Below are positions 14,111 to 28,379 of a DNA stretch of 64,000 bases, piece by piece. How positions within the stretch are numbered: the stretch's first letter is position 1; the number at the start of each line of letters is the position of its first letter. The translations under genes were made by a program, and so were the position numbers. The stretch covers positions 30,011,176 to 30,075,175 of the forward strand of contig NC_135550.1 of the NCBI RefSeq assembly GCF_964340395.1, given 5' to 3'. This stretch comes from Glandiceps talaboti. Its lineage: Eukaryota; Hemichordata; Enteropneusta; Spengelidae. The notes under the pieces are model-generated. The model ran no database searches and was not told where the DNA came from. It was given only the letters and a program-made list of their open reading frames with translations.

Positions 14111-16699
14111 TGGTTCAGTTTTTTGCACATACTGTCTCATTACAAACTGATGCAAATCTGATTTGTCACAATTTTTTTTGCATTTCCAAGAGTGAATAGG
14201 GGATATATGTCATTTGATATCAAAGTAAGGATTTGATCCGTTTCTTGTAATTACCTGTGACTAACTTGAAGACAAATAATAAAGCCCACTACACAGTCAT
14301 ACTGATAATGATATATGTGTGAAGATAGAGCTGGTAACCTCTGGATTGTGCAGTGTACAAAAATGTACTCTATACATGGTAAGACCCAAGTGATAAGAGC
14401 TACATCTAGTAAGTTGTTGTGAACCCAAAATTAGGAATTTCCTACTTTGTAATATTTGGTGTTGATGTTGTTGTTTTTCAGTATCACAGTAGAAATACAA
14501 TTTTCAAATCGTTATATCTGAGCTATTGATATATTGATATGAATTTTGTTGTGCTGTTTTTGTCAAATTGCAAGGGTGTTTAATCAAAATGGAAATTTCA
14601 ATTACGTTTTTACCTATATCACTTATCTGATCGACTAGGTTTGAACAGTCCCTGATCCCTGCTGCCATGTGACAAGAGTTGAAGCAGTTACTCGTAACCT
14701 GTGTAAATTACATTTAATGAGATCTGTTCTGGTATTCAAATTTAATGATAATGACGTCCTTGGCAGGGAACCTTAATACACCATGATTTTGGCACTATAT
14801 AATGTTTTATATATGCTATAAAGTCTGATAACCCTAAAGCCAACAGAAATAGAGTTGTTTATGTGCCGTCAAATACAGTCAGACTGACAAGTTACGTTGT
14901 CCTCACTGACTCATTCTGTTGTACTCATTACATGTGAAACCTTCCAGCATTGTTTAGTTATTCAACTTCTAGTCTAGCTCATAAATACTATTTTATAGTC
15001 TGTCTATAGTCCCTCGATACATTGAGTTCCATCAAAATACAACCTGCAATGCCAAGGAAACATCACATTTCTTTCTATTATTCATAACCAGTAATTTATT
15101 ACTACATATTATGCTATATGCTACCAACTTTGAACATATGTAATGACTCTTTCTTCGATCTGTTGTGTGTTTTTATGTAAATGAAAGATATGCACAATTC
15201 TATTTGGTGAAAAATAAAGAATGTTCCACCTGTCAGTGTACTAGTACCTTGCCTCACAATAACCCTGAATTGTGTATACATCTGTCTACACATGTATGTC
15301 AATTAATTTGAATTATCTCCTGACATGCACCAAATACCTATAGGTTTAATATGGATGAAAATATAGGTTAAAAAAATAACATGTCAGACTTGCGTGTAAA
15401 CAGGTCAAATTTATATCTCAGTATTCATGCAATATATCTCTTTCACTTTCTAACTAGTTGTTCATTTTAAAATACTACAAGGCCAGCAACTGTGTATTTT
15501 GTGTATTTTTGTTTGAATAGTATTTAATATATAAGACTGACTATTAAATCAAGTTTTGTAGTGAAATTTGAAGGCTACAATTTTAATATTCCTTTTAAGT
15601 TTTAGGTGTGATCACATTGTGACAAGACATCATTGTAGTCTTGTAGATGACTAAATAGCCATAGGGTAAATATAACCATCCCACACCAATCAGTGAATCA
15701 ATACAAATTTTAAGACTCAAATTCAGACAGACTTAATCAAACTCCTACATGACATTGCCATAAAGCAGTCTACACTAACTCTTCCTGTGTTCCACTATTT
15801 CAACAGCAGCCATATTTGATTTGTCATAAAACCATAGGGTTCAAGCAGCAGTAATAAATGGTAGGAGAAAAGAATGTGTGTGAATTTGTCTGCAATTGCA
15901 AGACAAATCATTAGGTGTGTTTGGCTACAATGTTGTGTCATACAAGATGGATTTGGCAAGTTGTACACCAGAAACTGGTTGGGTTACTGACATATATAAC
16001 TGCTAGCTTCCATGGCCAAGATAGGGATACTAATGTTTTGGTTCTGTCTGCCTGCCTGCCGGCCTGCCTGTGGGTGCTATATATTCCATCAGTATTCAAA
16101 ATGGCTGGCTTAATTGATTTGAAATTTGGAAAAAAATTGTATGAGGTGATAGTTAGTATTGATTAGATTTGAACAAAATGTATACATACTATACTAATAT
16201 AAATGCATGACTGACTGCAAATTTTTTTTTTTACTTTTGTGTATGAGAATTTTAGATACTGTTTTGAAATCTAGAAAAAGTCTTCATAAATTTTTTAATA
16301 TATTGTTTAGCTTGTATTTGTTTACTGAAAGAATATTTGCAGTGATTGTCAAAAGAGGGCATTCAATTGAGGCTAGAACCATCTAGTTATAGTGAGTACA
16401 TGTACCCTAAAGTTCATATTCAACCATAGTGATTATGTATCAGAGGAAGTCCTGTATGTAAATTCAGCACTCTCATTAGGTCAAACATGGCCAGTGGTGA
16501 AGGCAGGAAAATCTGTTTTGAGATATCATTGTGCTGGAGCTTGACAACTTAATATATGGTGGACTAGAATGGAGACTTAATCACATTTAAACTATTTTTC
16601 AATAGTGCTTGACTTGTGAATGTATCCTTTGGTACTATATTGACCTTTGACCTGAAGAATAAGAAAAGGGTTAACATGCTCATTATGCCTCTGAGCTTG

Positions 16700-17040
16700 T
16701 AATGATACACTGTCACCTATGGCGATGGTGGTATGCCTTGTCAAATCATGTCCTGATATGCTGTTGACTGTGATAATGGTTGTACACCTTTTTGTCAAAT
16801 CATTCTCTGACATGCTGTTGTATTTGATAATTGTGGTACACCTTCTTGTCAAATCATGCCGATATAGGGTATTCTGTATGATAATGGTTGTATGCCATCT
16901 TGTCAAATCATTCTCTGATATGCTGTCATATTTGATAATGGTGGTACACCTTCTTGTCATATAATGCCGATATAGGGTATTCTGTATGATAATGGTTGTA
17001 TGCCATCTTGTCAAATCCTGTCCTGATTCACTGTTGCCTG
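16700..17040. repeat. ~55-bp degenerate tandem repeat (dimeric ~112-bp)
   Basis: Units of the type GATAATGGTTGTATGCCATC + TTGTCAAATCATTCTCTGAT + ATGCTGT recur about six times. The larger dimer that includes ATGCCGATATAGGGTATTCT is nearly identical at about 16855 and 16967. Open frames on both strands follow the repeat and are not evidence of a gene. Confidence 0.75.
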
Positions 17041-20000
17041 CAACTGTGATGAAAGCACCTTCTTGAAGATGCTTGCCATGACACAGTTGTCTGTATCATG
17101 CTCAGTAAATATGCCTTCTCCACAAAGCATGCCCTGAGTGATAGACTGTTACCTACAACAGTTGCAGTGATGCAGATGAATGCCCACTGTGATACATACA
17201 CAGCATGAAACCAGTTGATACATGAAATACTCTATTGTGAAGCAGTACTGTGAAAAGAAACAAGTGTTAAAAATAACCTTTAATGCATATATTAAGGTGT
17301 GTCTAAAGAGTTGACCTGTGCAAATTATTGATCCATGGATGTTGTTTTTTTTATCCTATTGAGAAGGAAAATTAGAGACTCCATCATTTAAATCAATGAA
17401 GAAAAAGATTTGAATAGCAAGGACGTTACTCAGCCACAGTTTTGTGAAAACATGACTTACTCTTAGTCATTGTATTTTAATGGTTATGAAGAAAGATGAA
17501 GCCAAAACACCAAATAACTGCATGTTTACAATTATTTAGTGCTTGCATATTATAAATCAATTCAATGTATATGATTGCAATTCTAAATAACTATAACATT
17601 GGACCATTTCAACATTTCAGTATCATGTAATTTGGTGGTATGTTTTAATCACTGCATACATGTATATTCAGATATTAAAAGTATAGAAACCATGTATGTA
17701 TCTTTCTACATTAATCTACTGGTACTATCAAGACTGTATAGCATGTACAATATGGTGGCTTTAAACAGTTTTTGAAAAGCATTGTACAACAAATTATAGA
17801 ACCATCTGAGTTACCCAGAAGTATTGTGCTGCCATCCTGTCCAAACCATGTAAATGCTACCAGATTTTTACCTTTCTTTCACTCTTAGACCTTACAATAA
17901 ACACCGAACCATTAAAACCATTCTCCTGCCCTTGCAAAGAATACAATCAGACATTAGTACACAGTGACTGTAACATTATGGCAAAAGTGGTACACATAAT
18001 TTGTAAAGATTACAATAAATGCCAGGACCCAGTGAACTGTACATACAAGATAGATAAAAGGTATTATCATAGTGGATAGGAAAAATCAGATGGTGACCCT
18101 GCAAAAAGAATAACATTAAATCTGTGGACATTAAGACCTATTTTTGAGGAGTGGTTTGCTCAAATGCAACCCTTTGATGTTTATCATTCCAATGCTAATA
18201 TAAAAGACATGTGGGGACAGGCCAAGGCACAATGGAAATCAAAAACTACTATTACACCAGATGGATCATTGTTACAAATACGAAAAGAAAGTAATATCTC
18301 AACTTGTTTTGTTGACACCTTTTTTAAAGTGAATCGTCAACAGACATATAGTTTGACCTTTTGCAAGGTATACTATGGCATTTCTCTTTCATTTAGTATG
18401 AGCTTAAAGAATGTCAGTTTTATGTTGCAGCATACAAAAAATGAAAATAATGTAAGAAGTTTCCTGCGAGTGACAATTGCAAATTGTTTTTAAAACTTTT
18501 ACAAGAATCCCTGCCAAATGTAACCATAGGAACAGGTCAACATATTATCTGATTTCCCCCCATCTCTGATCGCTCCTTTTCCATAGGGGATTCATATTAA
18601 TGAAGTGTTCATTATTAAGTTTAAACATATTTTAATGAAGTCTGTATTTCTTTATAGCTTTACTATGTTGTTGTACATATATCCTATACAGTTACTGAAC
18701 ATTGTTTGAACTTTAAGGTAACAAAACATAGTTTGGACAGGATGATATGGACAGGATAATATAGACAACACTTGGAATCTGAAACATGGTAATCAAATAT
18801 ATCAGCAAGTGATACATATTTTCATTTGATAACATCATTGATACATTGGTCACCTTCTCAGAAGTCTATGGCTACATGATATGGCCATTCATTAGGAAGT
18901 AAAGCAGATCTGACAAGAAACCTCTTCTAGAAATCACGGAATTTTTAACACAATAACACTACTGAAAATGTCAAGGGTTCTATAGGCATGGGAAGGTACC
19001 TGGATGTATCTTATCAGTTTATGGACTCGATGACTTGAAATGAAAAAGAGATCACTCGGCAAATTATATATTATTTTGATTTGATGGCAAATTATATATT
19101 ATTTTGATTTTATGCTACTTTGGGTTTACAGTTTTGGGAATATTATTCAAGGTATTAAATTCAGGCTAACAAAAAAGTGATTTTGGTCAAAAAGAATTGC
19201 AGTAGATCAGCCCATGTTTGGTGTAAAGAGGGGACAATATGAAAATATATTCCGTGCCAGATACTTGCAATTTGAAAAAAATGTAAATTTTGATCCAAAT
19301 CTTTCCATTTAATATAAGTGATACTTGACAGTAACTTTTGTGAGCTGTCTAGATGAAAACTATTCAAAGCAAGATGATTTGATCAATTTTGTGCAAAATG
19401 ACTTTCAAAAGGCCGAAACACTACAAATCTGCTGGAACATGTTATCCCACTATTTAGTATTCCTAGAACGAACATTTTTTTATGATTATTCCACAGCAAC
19501 CATGACAACAACTATAGCAACTAATTGAATAATGCCATAATGTAGCAAAATAAATTGTTGTGCTACTGTGATAATGCCTTTGAAATTTTTCAGAGATAAA
19601 AATATGAATTGCTTTGTGTCATGATGGGTGTGGTGTGCACAATGGTGTGTATATTGCAAATGTATTTTGATGAGTGTAGTTGCAGCTAGTGATATCAATG
19701 TGTAGAGTTCTCAGAATTTCTAATACCATGATTTTTTTAGTTGAATATTCATATTGGCTTCCTGGGCATTGAAAAAGACAACACATTCCTGCAATAAATT
19801 AGTGTTATATACTTTTTCAGTAATGCACTGTTCAGATTGACCAAGCAAACTGTCTATCCTGCACCATAATGTTATCAGTCACCACTTACGTATTAATGAT
19901 GATTTCGGCGAGAACAGTATCTTATCCCAAAGTAATAAAAAAGCATGTCAAAAACATCTGTGTTCCAAATTTTGACTCTGTCTCATTAGTCATTACCGTC

Positions 20001-22045
20001 AACAATTAGTCAAAGCTTTGATAGATAGTCATACATTCTTTGGTTCATTTGTTTATCTTTTAATGTACTGGTACTTACATAAACCTTGTACAAGTGTGTT
20101 ACCATTTAGTACACTCAGAGGGTGCCACAGTTTAAATAACCAACCATTTAGTATACTTCTGCTCATCTAGTGTTCTTGTTAACAGAAGCATAAGATGAAT
20201 TATTTATGCTGTAGGTAGTATACATGTAATGAGGCAGCTAATAAATAAAGCAGAGAATTAAGAATAGTATGTTTTATTTTAATATATCACATAGTGTGAA
20301 GATTACAATGTGTAATCTCTTACAGTGAAAATTATTATTTACATCGTTGATGTCACAGAACTTCATTAATAATACATCTATATTAGTAGAACAGACTGCC
20401 TGGTTTAAACACTGTTGAAATAAGACATCGTGTATAGGTGTAGTTCACTCATAATTTACTGAATCCTGTCCCAACACATCATGACCCAGTATAGAATACA
20501 ACCTGTTTTCTGTTTTCACAATGAGATATGTTATGGACATGTCAATTGTCCTTTTCATCAAGTTCAAACAAATATTGTGAACATCATCCAAAAACTCTAA
20601 ATAGCAATGTTCAAAATGTACCTTCTATACCAGCTCAAATACTTAATCTAAAATGTTTAAATTATATAAAGTCCAGTTTTGGACTAAAGTACTGTTGAAC
20701 TTGATAAATAATCCATGTACACATCCATCCATCCAAACTTAACCTGTTATCAGTTTGCCCTACTGTGACGACAACATAAGTTGTCACATCATTATTTTAG
20801 AGTAAATAAATATGTATTTATTTATTCTGCTTAATGTTAAGAAATCCTAGGGGGTATGCTGATGGTTAAGTCTACATCTTCAGTACTCTTGTGAAATCAA
20901 ACTAATGCATGATGATGTAATACTGAGTACAAACATTTGTAGAAAATTTGAATGCTATCAATGTGCAATGAAAAAGTCAATTTTTAACTGGTATGAAACA
21001 TGTCATACGGTGTAAATGAGTGAAATGAACTTAAGACGTGTGCTCTCTCTCTAGTTTTCTTCTTTCATCAACTAGTGTTTGAATGAGTTGATATGAAAAG
21101 AGATAACTACATTTTATTGTATAGTCGTCATGATTTCATACTCAATCCAAGTGGTTTGCATAATTCAACTTACAGGATGGCACATGGAAAAATTCTTCAT
21201 AAATGCAAAATAAACAGTTATTTGACAAGTTCACAAAATAGATGGCCATGAATTAAAGCGAGAGAAAAATTAGATAAGTATGTGAATATCTTATGATGAG
21301 CACAAATTATACTGATAATTGATGAGGTGCCTGTTCTCTGCAAACGCTAACAGAACTCCACACACAGTGGATTAGGGAATCGTTTTTTTTTCCATATCTG
21401 GCGGCACTTTGAGTTTTACTTTCCTTGCGGTAGTTGTTGATCAATTGATTATGAATAAAGGAGGTGGTTTAGCTAAATATTATCAATCAAAAGTGAAATA
21501 TTTTATCTCAAATCTTACTGTATTATGCTTGCTAACATTTGATACCACTCTTGGTTTTGTTGGCTGGCATAGTGCCAGCTTTAAACAGGGTGCTGTTAGC
21601 ATTGAGGGAGGGTAGGTATGAGAAAAATAGATGTTGGGAGAAGGGCAGAGCAGTTCTTTTGATGAATGATTGAAATGGGGTACTTAGCGGTGGTCAAGCA
21701 AATTTTAAAGAGCACATTGAATATTAAAAATATGTTTGATAGAAAAGAAGTTTTTACATGGTATTACAATTCATATACACCTTTACCTGAACAAAACTAA
21801 AAAATATATAAAGAAATAAAAATTGTATAACTTGATTTGTGTTTAGAAATAGAATTTTATTTGTATCATTATTACACAGTATGGAAAATTAATCAAATGA
21901 AATGTGTAATGAATTTAGTTCCTCTGAAATGTTTTCAATTACTTCTAACTGTGGTAATTTCATTTTCCTAGTTGTTTGAAGTAGTGAAAATAGCCTATGG
22001 ATGAAAATAAACTCATACAGGAATCTTTCTTTTTAATGTTTGCAG

Positions 22046-24435
22046 AATCAGCATCATCAGAACCAAGTAACTACACGTGTACACAGTGCAAAGAGGAGTT
22101 TAGCAGTGCATGGTTTGTTTTACAACATGCACAAAATGTACATGGTATGAAGATCTATCTTGACAACAACATGAATCTTGCCAGTGAGACTCCCCCGAGC
22201 CTGCATCTGGAACAACCTCCACAACTTGAGCTACTGTCACCACATCACCATCAAGAACAACAACAGCAGCAGCAGCAGCAGCAGCGACATCTGCAACAAC
22301 ATCAACAACTGCACCTACAGCAGCAACATCAACATCAACATCAACAACTGCAAATACCAACACTGCCTCCTCTTCCTCCTCTGCCACCAACATCTCAACA
22401 TACCCCAAGTCCAGGTCTGCCCATGGAAAGTCATCATCAGCTAACCATTGAGACAAGTCCCATTCGTCCACCAGTGCCTCCAATAGAGAACAACCCATTT
22501 GCTTTGTTTCTGAGGCCACCCATGAGTGAGCCAAGTATTATAACTAGCCATGAGCCAACAATATTTCATCGTCATGCTCATCATAATTCTGAAATATTGA
22601 GAGATGCAATACATATGGAAAGAATACGCATGGAGAGACCAATGGAAAGAATGGGTGAACATTTTGGCATACCAGAAATGTTTGACAGAAGACCTATCAT
22701 TTCAGCTCCACCACCACCGCCGCCACCACCACTGCAGCAGCCACCACCGCCTCCACCTCCACCTCCCCCACCACCGCCACCACCACCACCGCCGCCGCCG
22801 CCACCACCACCACAACCGCCAACACAACTTTCAATACCATCGGTTCCTGTTGTATCACCACCACAACCTGCTCCACCAACTTCATCTGCTTCACAGACAT
22901 CAGGAAATGGACCGCAATCTGTCGGCATTGAACCAAGTCTTGACTTTTATTCACAAAGACTGAGACAGTTAGCAGGAACCACAAGCCCAACTAGCCCACC
23001 ACTGTCTCCATCAAAGAGAAAATCTAGTATGCACCACAGGCTATTCAATTTCACACCGATGAAAGCAGCGACCCCATCAAATAAAATAAAGTCGTGCGAG
23101 TTTTGTGGCAAAACATTCAAGTTTCAAAGCAACCTAATAGTCCACAGACGTTCCCATACTGGGGAAAAACCTTACAAGTGCCAACTTTGTGATCATGCAT
23201 GCTCACAAGCCAGTAAACTCAAGAGACATATGAAAACCCATTTCAATAAGAACAATAGTCCCCGTTCATCTTTAACACCTGGTACCCTATCACCTAATGA
23301 AGATGCATCACCCACAGGAGCTGCTGTAGATGTACCAAGCGCCAGTTCAGTACTCAAGTCAGTAGTTGATCAGTACATTAACGACAGCAAGCAAGCATCT
23401 GTATCAATCCATTCTCCTGTAGCTGAAGACCTTGAAGACCTAACAGATAATTCTGGAGCAATTGATCTTTCAGGATCCCGATCAAGTCGCAACGGTACAA
23501 GAAGAAATTCAGATGTCAACAGTGGTAATGGTAGTAACCATAACAATCACTCTCTGTTGAGTGAAGTGATGGAGAATAGTGGGCTAAATGAAATTCAGGC
23601 ATACAATGAAGCTTACCAACAAGCTATAGCTGAAAGCTCTGCATCAGGTAGTAAAGATATTGATGGCGATACAGCTTCTAAAGCTGACACAGAAACTGAA
23701 GATATGGAGACTGATACAGAAGTCGGAAAGGCTGAAATGAATGCTGTCGATGCTTCAGATACCAACAGCATCAACTCCAAAGATCTCATGTTTGCATCTG
23801 AGAATACCAATGGAAGCATGGAAGGGGAACCATTTGTGAAGAAAATCAAAGTAGAGCCATCATCTACACCACCACCACCTTCAAGTGTGGATGGTATGTA
23901 TACTTCATGGCTGCCAGCTGATACAAGTGGTGGTTCTACCAAAGATCTCTTTGTCAACTCACCAGCAACATCTGAATGTTCCACTGCCAATGGAGGCTCC
24001 AATGTGTTTCCTCTCAGCAGGCCTGATTCTGATGACAGCCCAGTGAAGTCAGAAACAAGTAACAGGGCCAAATCTCCAAAAGGGGGAGGAGACAAGAAGA
24101 GTGACACCTGTGAATTTTGTGGTAAAATCTTTAAGAACTGCAGTAACCTGACAGTGCACCGACGTAGCCACACTGGAGAAAAACCATATAAGTGTGAATT
24201 ATGTAGCTACGCCTGTGCACAGAGCAGCAAGCTGACCCGCCACATGAAAACTCATGGCAAAGGTGCCAAAGAGGTGTTCAGATGTGAGGTGTGTAGCATG
24301 CCATTCTCTGTGTATAGTACATTGGAAAAACACATGAAGAAATGGCACTGGGGTGGCGGTCCCAAACCTACCACAAATACAAATAATGCAAACAGTACCA
24401 ACACCTTAGCAGACATCACAGAAGGAAGTGCATAA
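22046..24435 (+). CDS. BCL11: BCL11-family zinc-finger transcription factor, large terminal exon
   Basis: This is the terminal coding exon of the same BCL11 homologue, about 796 residues. The acceptor is TTTAATGTTTGCAG at 22045; the open frame upstream of it is intron. Domains in order are a single C2H2 finger (22078-22143, YTCTQCKEEFSSAWFVLQHA), a Gln/His-rich region (22250-22345), an NNPF motif like BCL11A's, a poly-Pro block (22708-22820), and the LDFYSQRLRQLAG / SPPLSP segment. A tandem finger pair follows (23095-23241, CEFCGKTFKFQSNLIVHRRS), then a Ser/Asp/Glu-rich linker. The C-terminal three-finger DNA-binding cluster is at 24109-24348 (CEFCGKIFKNCSNLTVHRRS to STLEKHMKKWH). In BCL11A the last cluster binds TGACCA-type sites, and these fingers are nearly identical. 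With exon 2 and a short exon 1 the protein would be about 945 aa, longer than human BCL11A (835) and BCL11B (894), largely because of the homopolymers. I cannot tell whether it is the single pre-duplication gene. Confidence 0.95.
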
Positions 24436-27400
24436 ATCCAAGTCACTTTGCAATTTGTAAAGGCACATTCCAACTTCTTGGTTTCGCATCAAAACAAAAG
24501 GTCCATGAGTTTGGTCACAATCAAACGATTGAAAATCAAAAAAAAAATCAAAGTTTTGCATTTCCTTCTTATGATGGAGCATTCATTTGTGAAAAAGAAA
24601 TCTTTTATCATTCATTCATTTTTCATTCCAAATTCTTTATTATTATATTTATATATCTCTCTATCACCTTTAATAAACTCACAGAGTTCTGAAATAATAA
24701 AAGGACATCTTTTTATTGTTGGACACCTACAAGGTACTAATTCATTTGTAATAAAGTTCAATGTTTAAGTAGCACTTCAAAAGTGCCATCTTATTGAGTG
24801 CTGTATGATCAACGTTAATTCAGAAGTCATATTCAATACATTGTCGTCTCCGTATTTCTAGGTACATTTTGTCCTCCAGGAGAATTTTCATGTCAATGTT
24901 CCTTGCCAAATTCCTATGACTCGAAATTCACAGAGTGAAATTCGGTTTAAGTTAACTTTGATAATGGTATTGTATTATGTGCAATATTGTATTGGAAGTG
25001 CAGAGTTTATTGTGTTGTTGTTTTTGTTATTTTTACATGTTCACGATTGTAGAGACATAAGTTTATTCAAGCTTACTTTAAGACACTACTAGATTACAAT
25101 ATATTTATCAAAATTTGCTGATTTCCAAGGCTGTCAGACAGCACCTTGCAAGCCAGTGTACTGTGCAATAATCACCAATTTTTATCCGTCTTGTGTTTAG
25201 TGGCATTCAGAACTACAGTTCTGTCTGTGATCTTGCAGAAAAAATCTATACCATCCTTATTGCATAGCAATGTAAATTCACAGCCTAGCTGGACAATTAA
25301 CCTGTACATTCATTCATTCATTCATTCATTCATTCGTAGAGTAGTTAATAACTTGCCAAGCAATTTAAAGTACTAAAATGTCATTTGAAATGATATTTCC
25401 ACACATTTCTTCTTGCCTTGAACTCCTACAGTCAGTTCTTGCCAAGTATTACTATTGTACTCTCTGTGACTCAGAACTTCAAGTTCGTCAGTGTTTTGTC
25501 AAGTTTGTGTAATTAAAAGGTTTTTCAAACCATGACACTTCGGGTCTCCACATATAGGCATGCATTTACTTGTCAGAGTTTCTTGTCTCGTGTAATACTT
25601 TGCCTTTTTTCCCCTTTTTTTACACTTTGTACCTCAGTATGTTTACTAGAATCATGTGGTATTGTGTATTACAAAGCGTAGTTTAATACCCTTTTTCCTT
25701 CTTCATTCCTTTTATCATGTACAAAATCGAAATACTACACTTTAGAGTGATTTGTCATGTTACTGTTAATCAACTTAGTTTCTTTCCAACCAGTTTTAGT
25801 CAAAAAATTTATAGAGGAATAAATGTCAGTGATGTGGTGTGTAGTGTGTATAGACTAATACTATTTCAGTCTCTTGATGTTTGTAGTTGAGGATTCCAGA
25901 TGGGAAACTTGTTATTCAACTAGTTGTGAAGAAAACAGATTCTGCTCAAAAGTTCTTGTAATTGTCTTGCAATAATATATATGGTGATGACGGCAAGTGA
26001 TAAAAATAGTAGTTCAAGTTAAAGGAGCAGTTTCTTGAAGTTGAAAGCTGAACATTATTTTTCAGTTATTTAAAGAAAAGAAAAGGTGTCAGAAGATTGG
26101 TGTCAGTGTGTAATTTTCTACACATTGTAACTGATCTTTTAACTTTTAGATACCTAGTGCCAAGAGTAGCTTGGAACCTCTGCTGTCTGCCAGAGCACTA
26201 TCTTTACGTAGCATGTAGGTTCTAGGTTACACAAGTCAGTGTTGGCAAAATCTGGTTTTTAAATACTCCAGTACTTTATTCACTGCCTGTTGTGTGTTTT
26301 TTCTTGCTTTTTTCGTGTATTTTGGAAAGATACAACTGCCATCATTGTATTATTACTGGTATCTTGTCTCATTGTAGTAGTGCCATAACTTTCTCTTGTG
26401 CCATAAGATTACAAATCGATTCATCATTTTCAATTCCATTTAAAAAGTACTAGTTTTTTAAGATTAATTAAGAAAATAATAATCATCAGCCCAAGGCTGA
26501 TTTCAGTGGTCATAAATACATTTTTTCATCTGTAATATCAATTAATAATCATTAAATTGAAAAACAAAGATATATTTTCAATCAATTTGTGTCATCAAAA
26601 GAAAAAAGTCTTTGTTGGCCACATTGAAATTGCTAGCAGATGTCCAAGACATCATTGTAAGAAAGGTTATTATCTTGTCATTTGTCAAATAACAAAAGCC
26701 CCAGGCTGACTGATAGTTAAAAAAAAATAATAGATAGACAAAAAAACAAATCAAACTATCAAAAAAGTACATTTCTGTCCCAAGTCTGTGTGCTTAATAA
26801 TTGAACATAGTGATTGTATCGCAGCTTAGTGGCAAGCATATCATTACAAATGTTACCAGCTCCACTTTAATTTATATGTATTTTGTGTCAGAGGCATTTT
26901 GAAAAAAAGTATATGTTATTTATTGTATTTAGATACAAATTATCTATTTGTGTGTATCTTTTATTTGATTTCTTTTTACTTTTTTCCACATTTGACAAGT
27001 CATCTAAGAGATGATAAAGTTTTTGTGGTACAGTGGATATTTAATTTAATGCTATTTGAACCCTTAAAGAGCCGTTCCTTTGTACATATATGTGATATTT
27101 TTAAAAAAAGGTCAGCATGTTTAGTAGTTCAGTTCAATAGAGAAACTCCTAGAGTTTTTTCCTATGAAATTGTTACAGAGTTTGTTTTTCCATGCATCCT
27201 TATTTTGTCCTATTTATTGTTCATATTATTATTGCTATTGTTATTAATATTATTACTGTCAAATCACACACGTGTATTGAAAGGACAGTAGCATATACTA
27301 TAGGAACCATCGTGGTTTCCTTCAGAAAAAAACGACGCTTCATGTCTGCCTTCTTTTTTGCCTTGTGAAGAGTCAGTCAGTCAGTCAGTCAGTCATTTAA

Positions 27401-27540
27401 GTCAGTCACTGAAATGTGCTCACTTTGTCCTTCAATTTCTCTTTTTTCCTTAACATCTAGTGATGGTACAGTTGTTGTTAATGTATCTAGTGCAGATGTA
27501 TATATATATATCAATAAAATTCTTTAAAATGAAAACAGAA
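24436..27540 (+). other. Probable BCL11 3'UTR with several poly(A) signals
   Basis: This is AT-rich sequence after the BCL11 stop. AATAAA hexamers are at 24672, 24750 and 27513. The last is followed about 25 nt later by a GT-rich stretch (TTGTGTTGTCTC at 27541), the usual downstream element, so a long 3'UTR of about 3.1 kb is a reasonable reading; the early signals could give short isoforms. Short repeats (CATT)n at 25309-25335 and (GTCA)n at 27367-27396 lie inside. A 130-codon frame at 26899-27291 is low-complexity and hydrophobic and I do not regard it as coding. Confidence 0.5.
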
Positions 27541-28379
27541 TTGTGTTGTCTCTATTATCTATAAAGTCAGATTACAGCATATGAAAAACTTCTTGATATA
27601 TCATAATTTGACCCAGAATCGGAGTCACTCAAATTCTGATATTTCAATGACACATTGACATTCCACATTTAGTGAAATACAAAGTCAATGTCTCATGTCA
27701 ATATATATGTTTGACCCTGCAATTCCTGCCAGTTGTTATCAACTACTGTCAGTCATCATGTACCGTATCAGTGTTTGTGTTAAGGGTGGTAAGCAGGTAA
27801 AATCTACCAGGTTCCCCAAACCAAATTATGGTAGATTGTATGGGAAACTTTCTGTTACCAGGGTTTACCCAACTTGAGCAAAAACTGGGTATTGTATGTA
27901 GTCAAGTTCAGTCAAATGGCTGGGAATGTATATGTTTACTGCATATTAAAGATGTCTGTATTCCACTTACTAAAGACCATCACTTCCTATAGGTTGAACT
28001 CAAACCTGGTATTCAGGTGTGAGAAACAAAAATACAATTTAGAATATGAAAATGCCCCAGGAAGTCTTATTATGACAACAAATGTACTATTAAACGACAT
28101 CAGAAGACAGCAAAAGCATACAGCAATATTACAAGTAAAACATTCTAATATATAAGTTAGAATAATTTAACCAAGGTTCTATGCAAGTATGTTCACCCTA
28201 GCTAATGAAAAGTCTTGTGAACTCAGCTAACTAAAATGTCCAACATTAATTGTTACTCTGTATTAATGAAACTGAAATGGTGTACTTGGCTGGATTTTCC
28301 TTGCAGCATGTATACATGTATAGCTTATCATTACTGTAGATCTATGTTAAACAATGGAGAATGGCTGCCTCTACTATCT
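27541..28379. other. Intergenic, nothing recognised
   Basis: This lies between the presumed BCL11 poly(A) site and the 40-bp minisatellite. There are small open frames only, with no domain, RNA gene or mobile element that I can support. Confidence 0.5.

Larger units (their letters stand above)
4595..22045 (+). other. BCL11 intron, 17.45 kb
   Basis: The intron runs from donor GTATGG at 4595 to acceptor TTTGCAG at 22045. It contains no convincing exon. It holds diverged and tandem repeats (listed separately: 7840-8470, 8474-9046, 11880-12205, 13640-14110, 16700-17040) and simple repeats such as (GAT)n near 7400 and (TG)n near 7880-7920. A 27-bp unit is doubled at 19058-19112. A piece related to the 115-bp array recurs near 19325-19530. 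Open frames inside, such as 18164-18493 (109 codons), show no recognisable domain. Introns of BCL11 genes carry enhancers in vertebrates, but I cannot identify any here without cross-species alignment. Confidence 0.85.

Noticed and set aside
18164-18493. 109-codon plus-strand frame in the BCL11 intron
   Set aside because: No domain, no splice or promoter evidence, and AT-rich intronic composition.
22100-22990. Antisense and alternate frames rich in Val/Asp, Gly or His opposite the BCL11 exon
   Set aside because: Shadows of the CAG and CCN tracts in other frames.
26899-27291. 130-codon plus-strand frame downstream of BCL11
   Set aside because: It is hydrophobic and low-complexity (Leu/Ile/Phe from T-rich DNA) and lies in the probable 3'UTR, with no start context or homologue.
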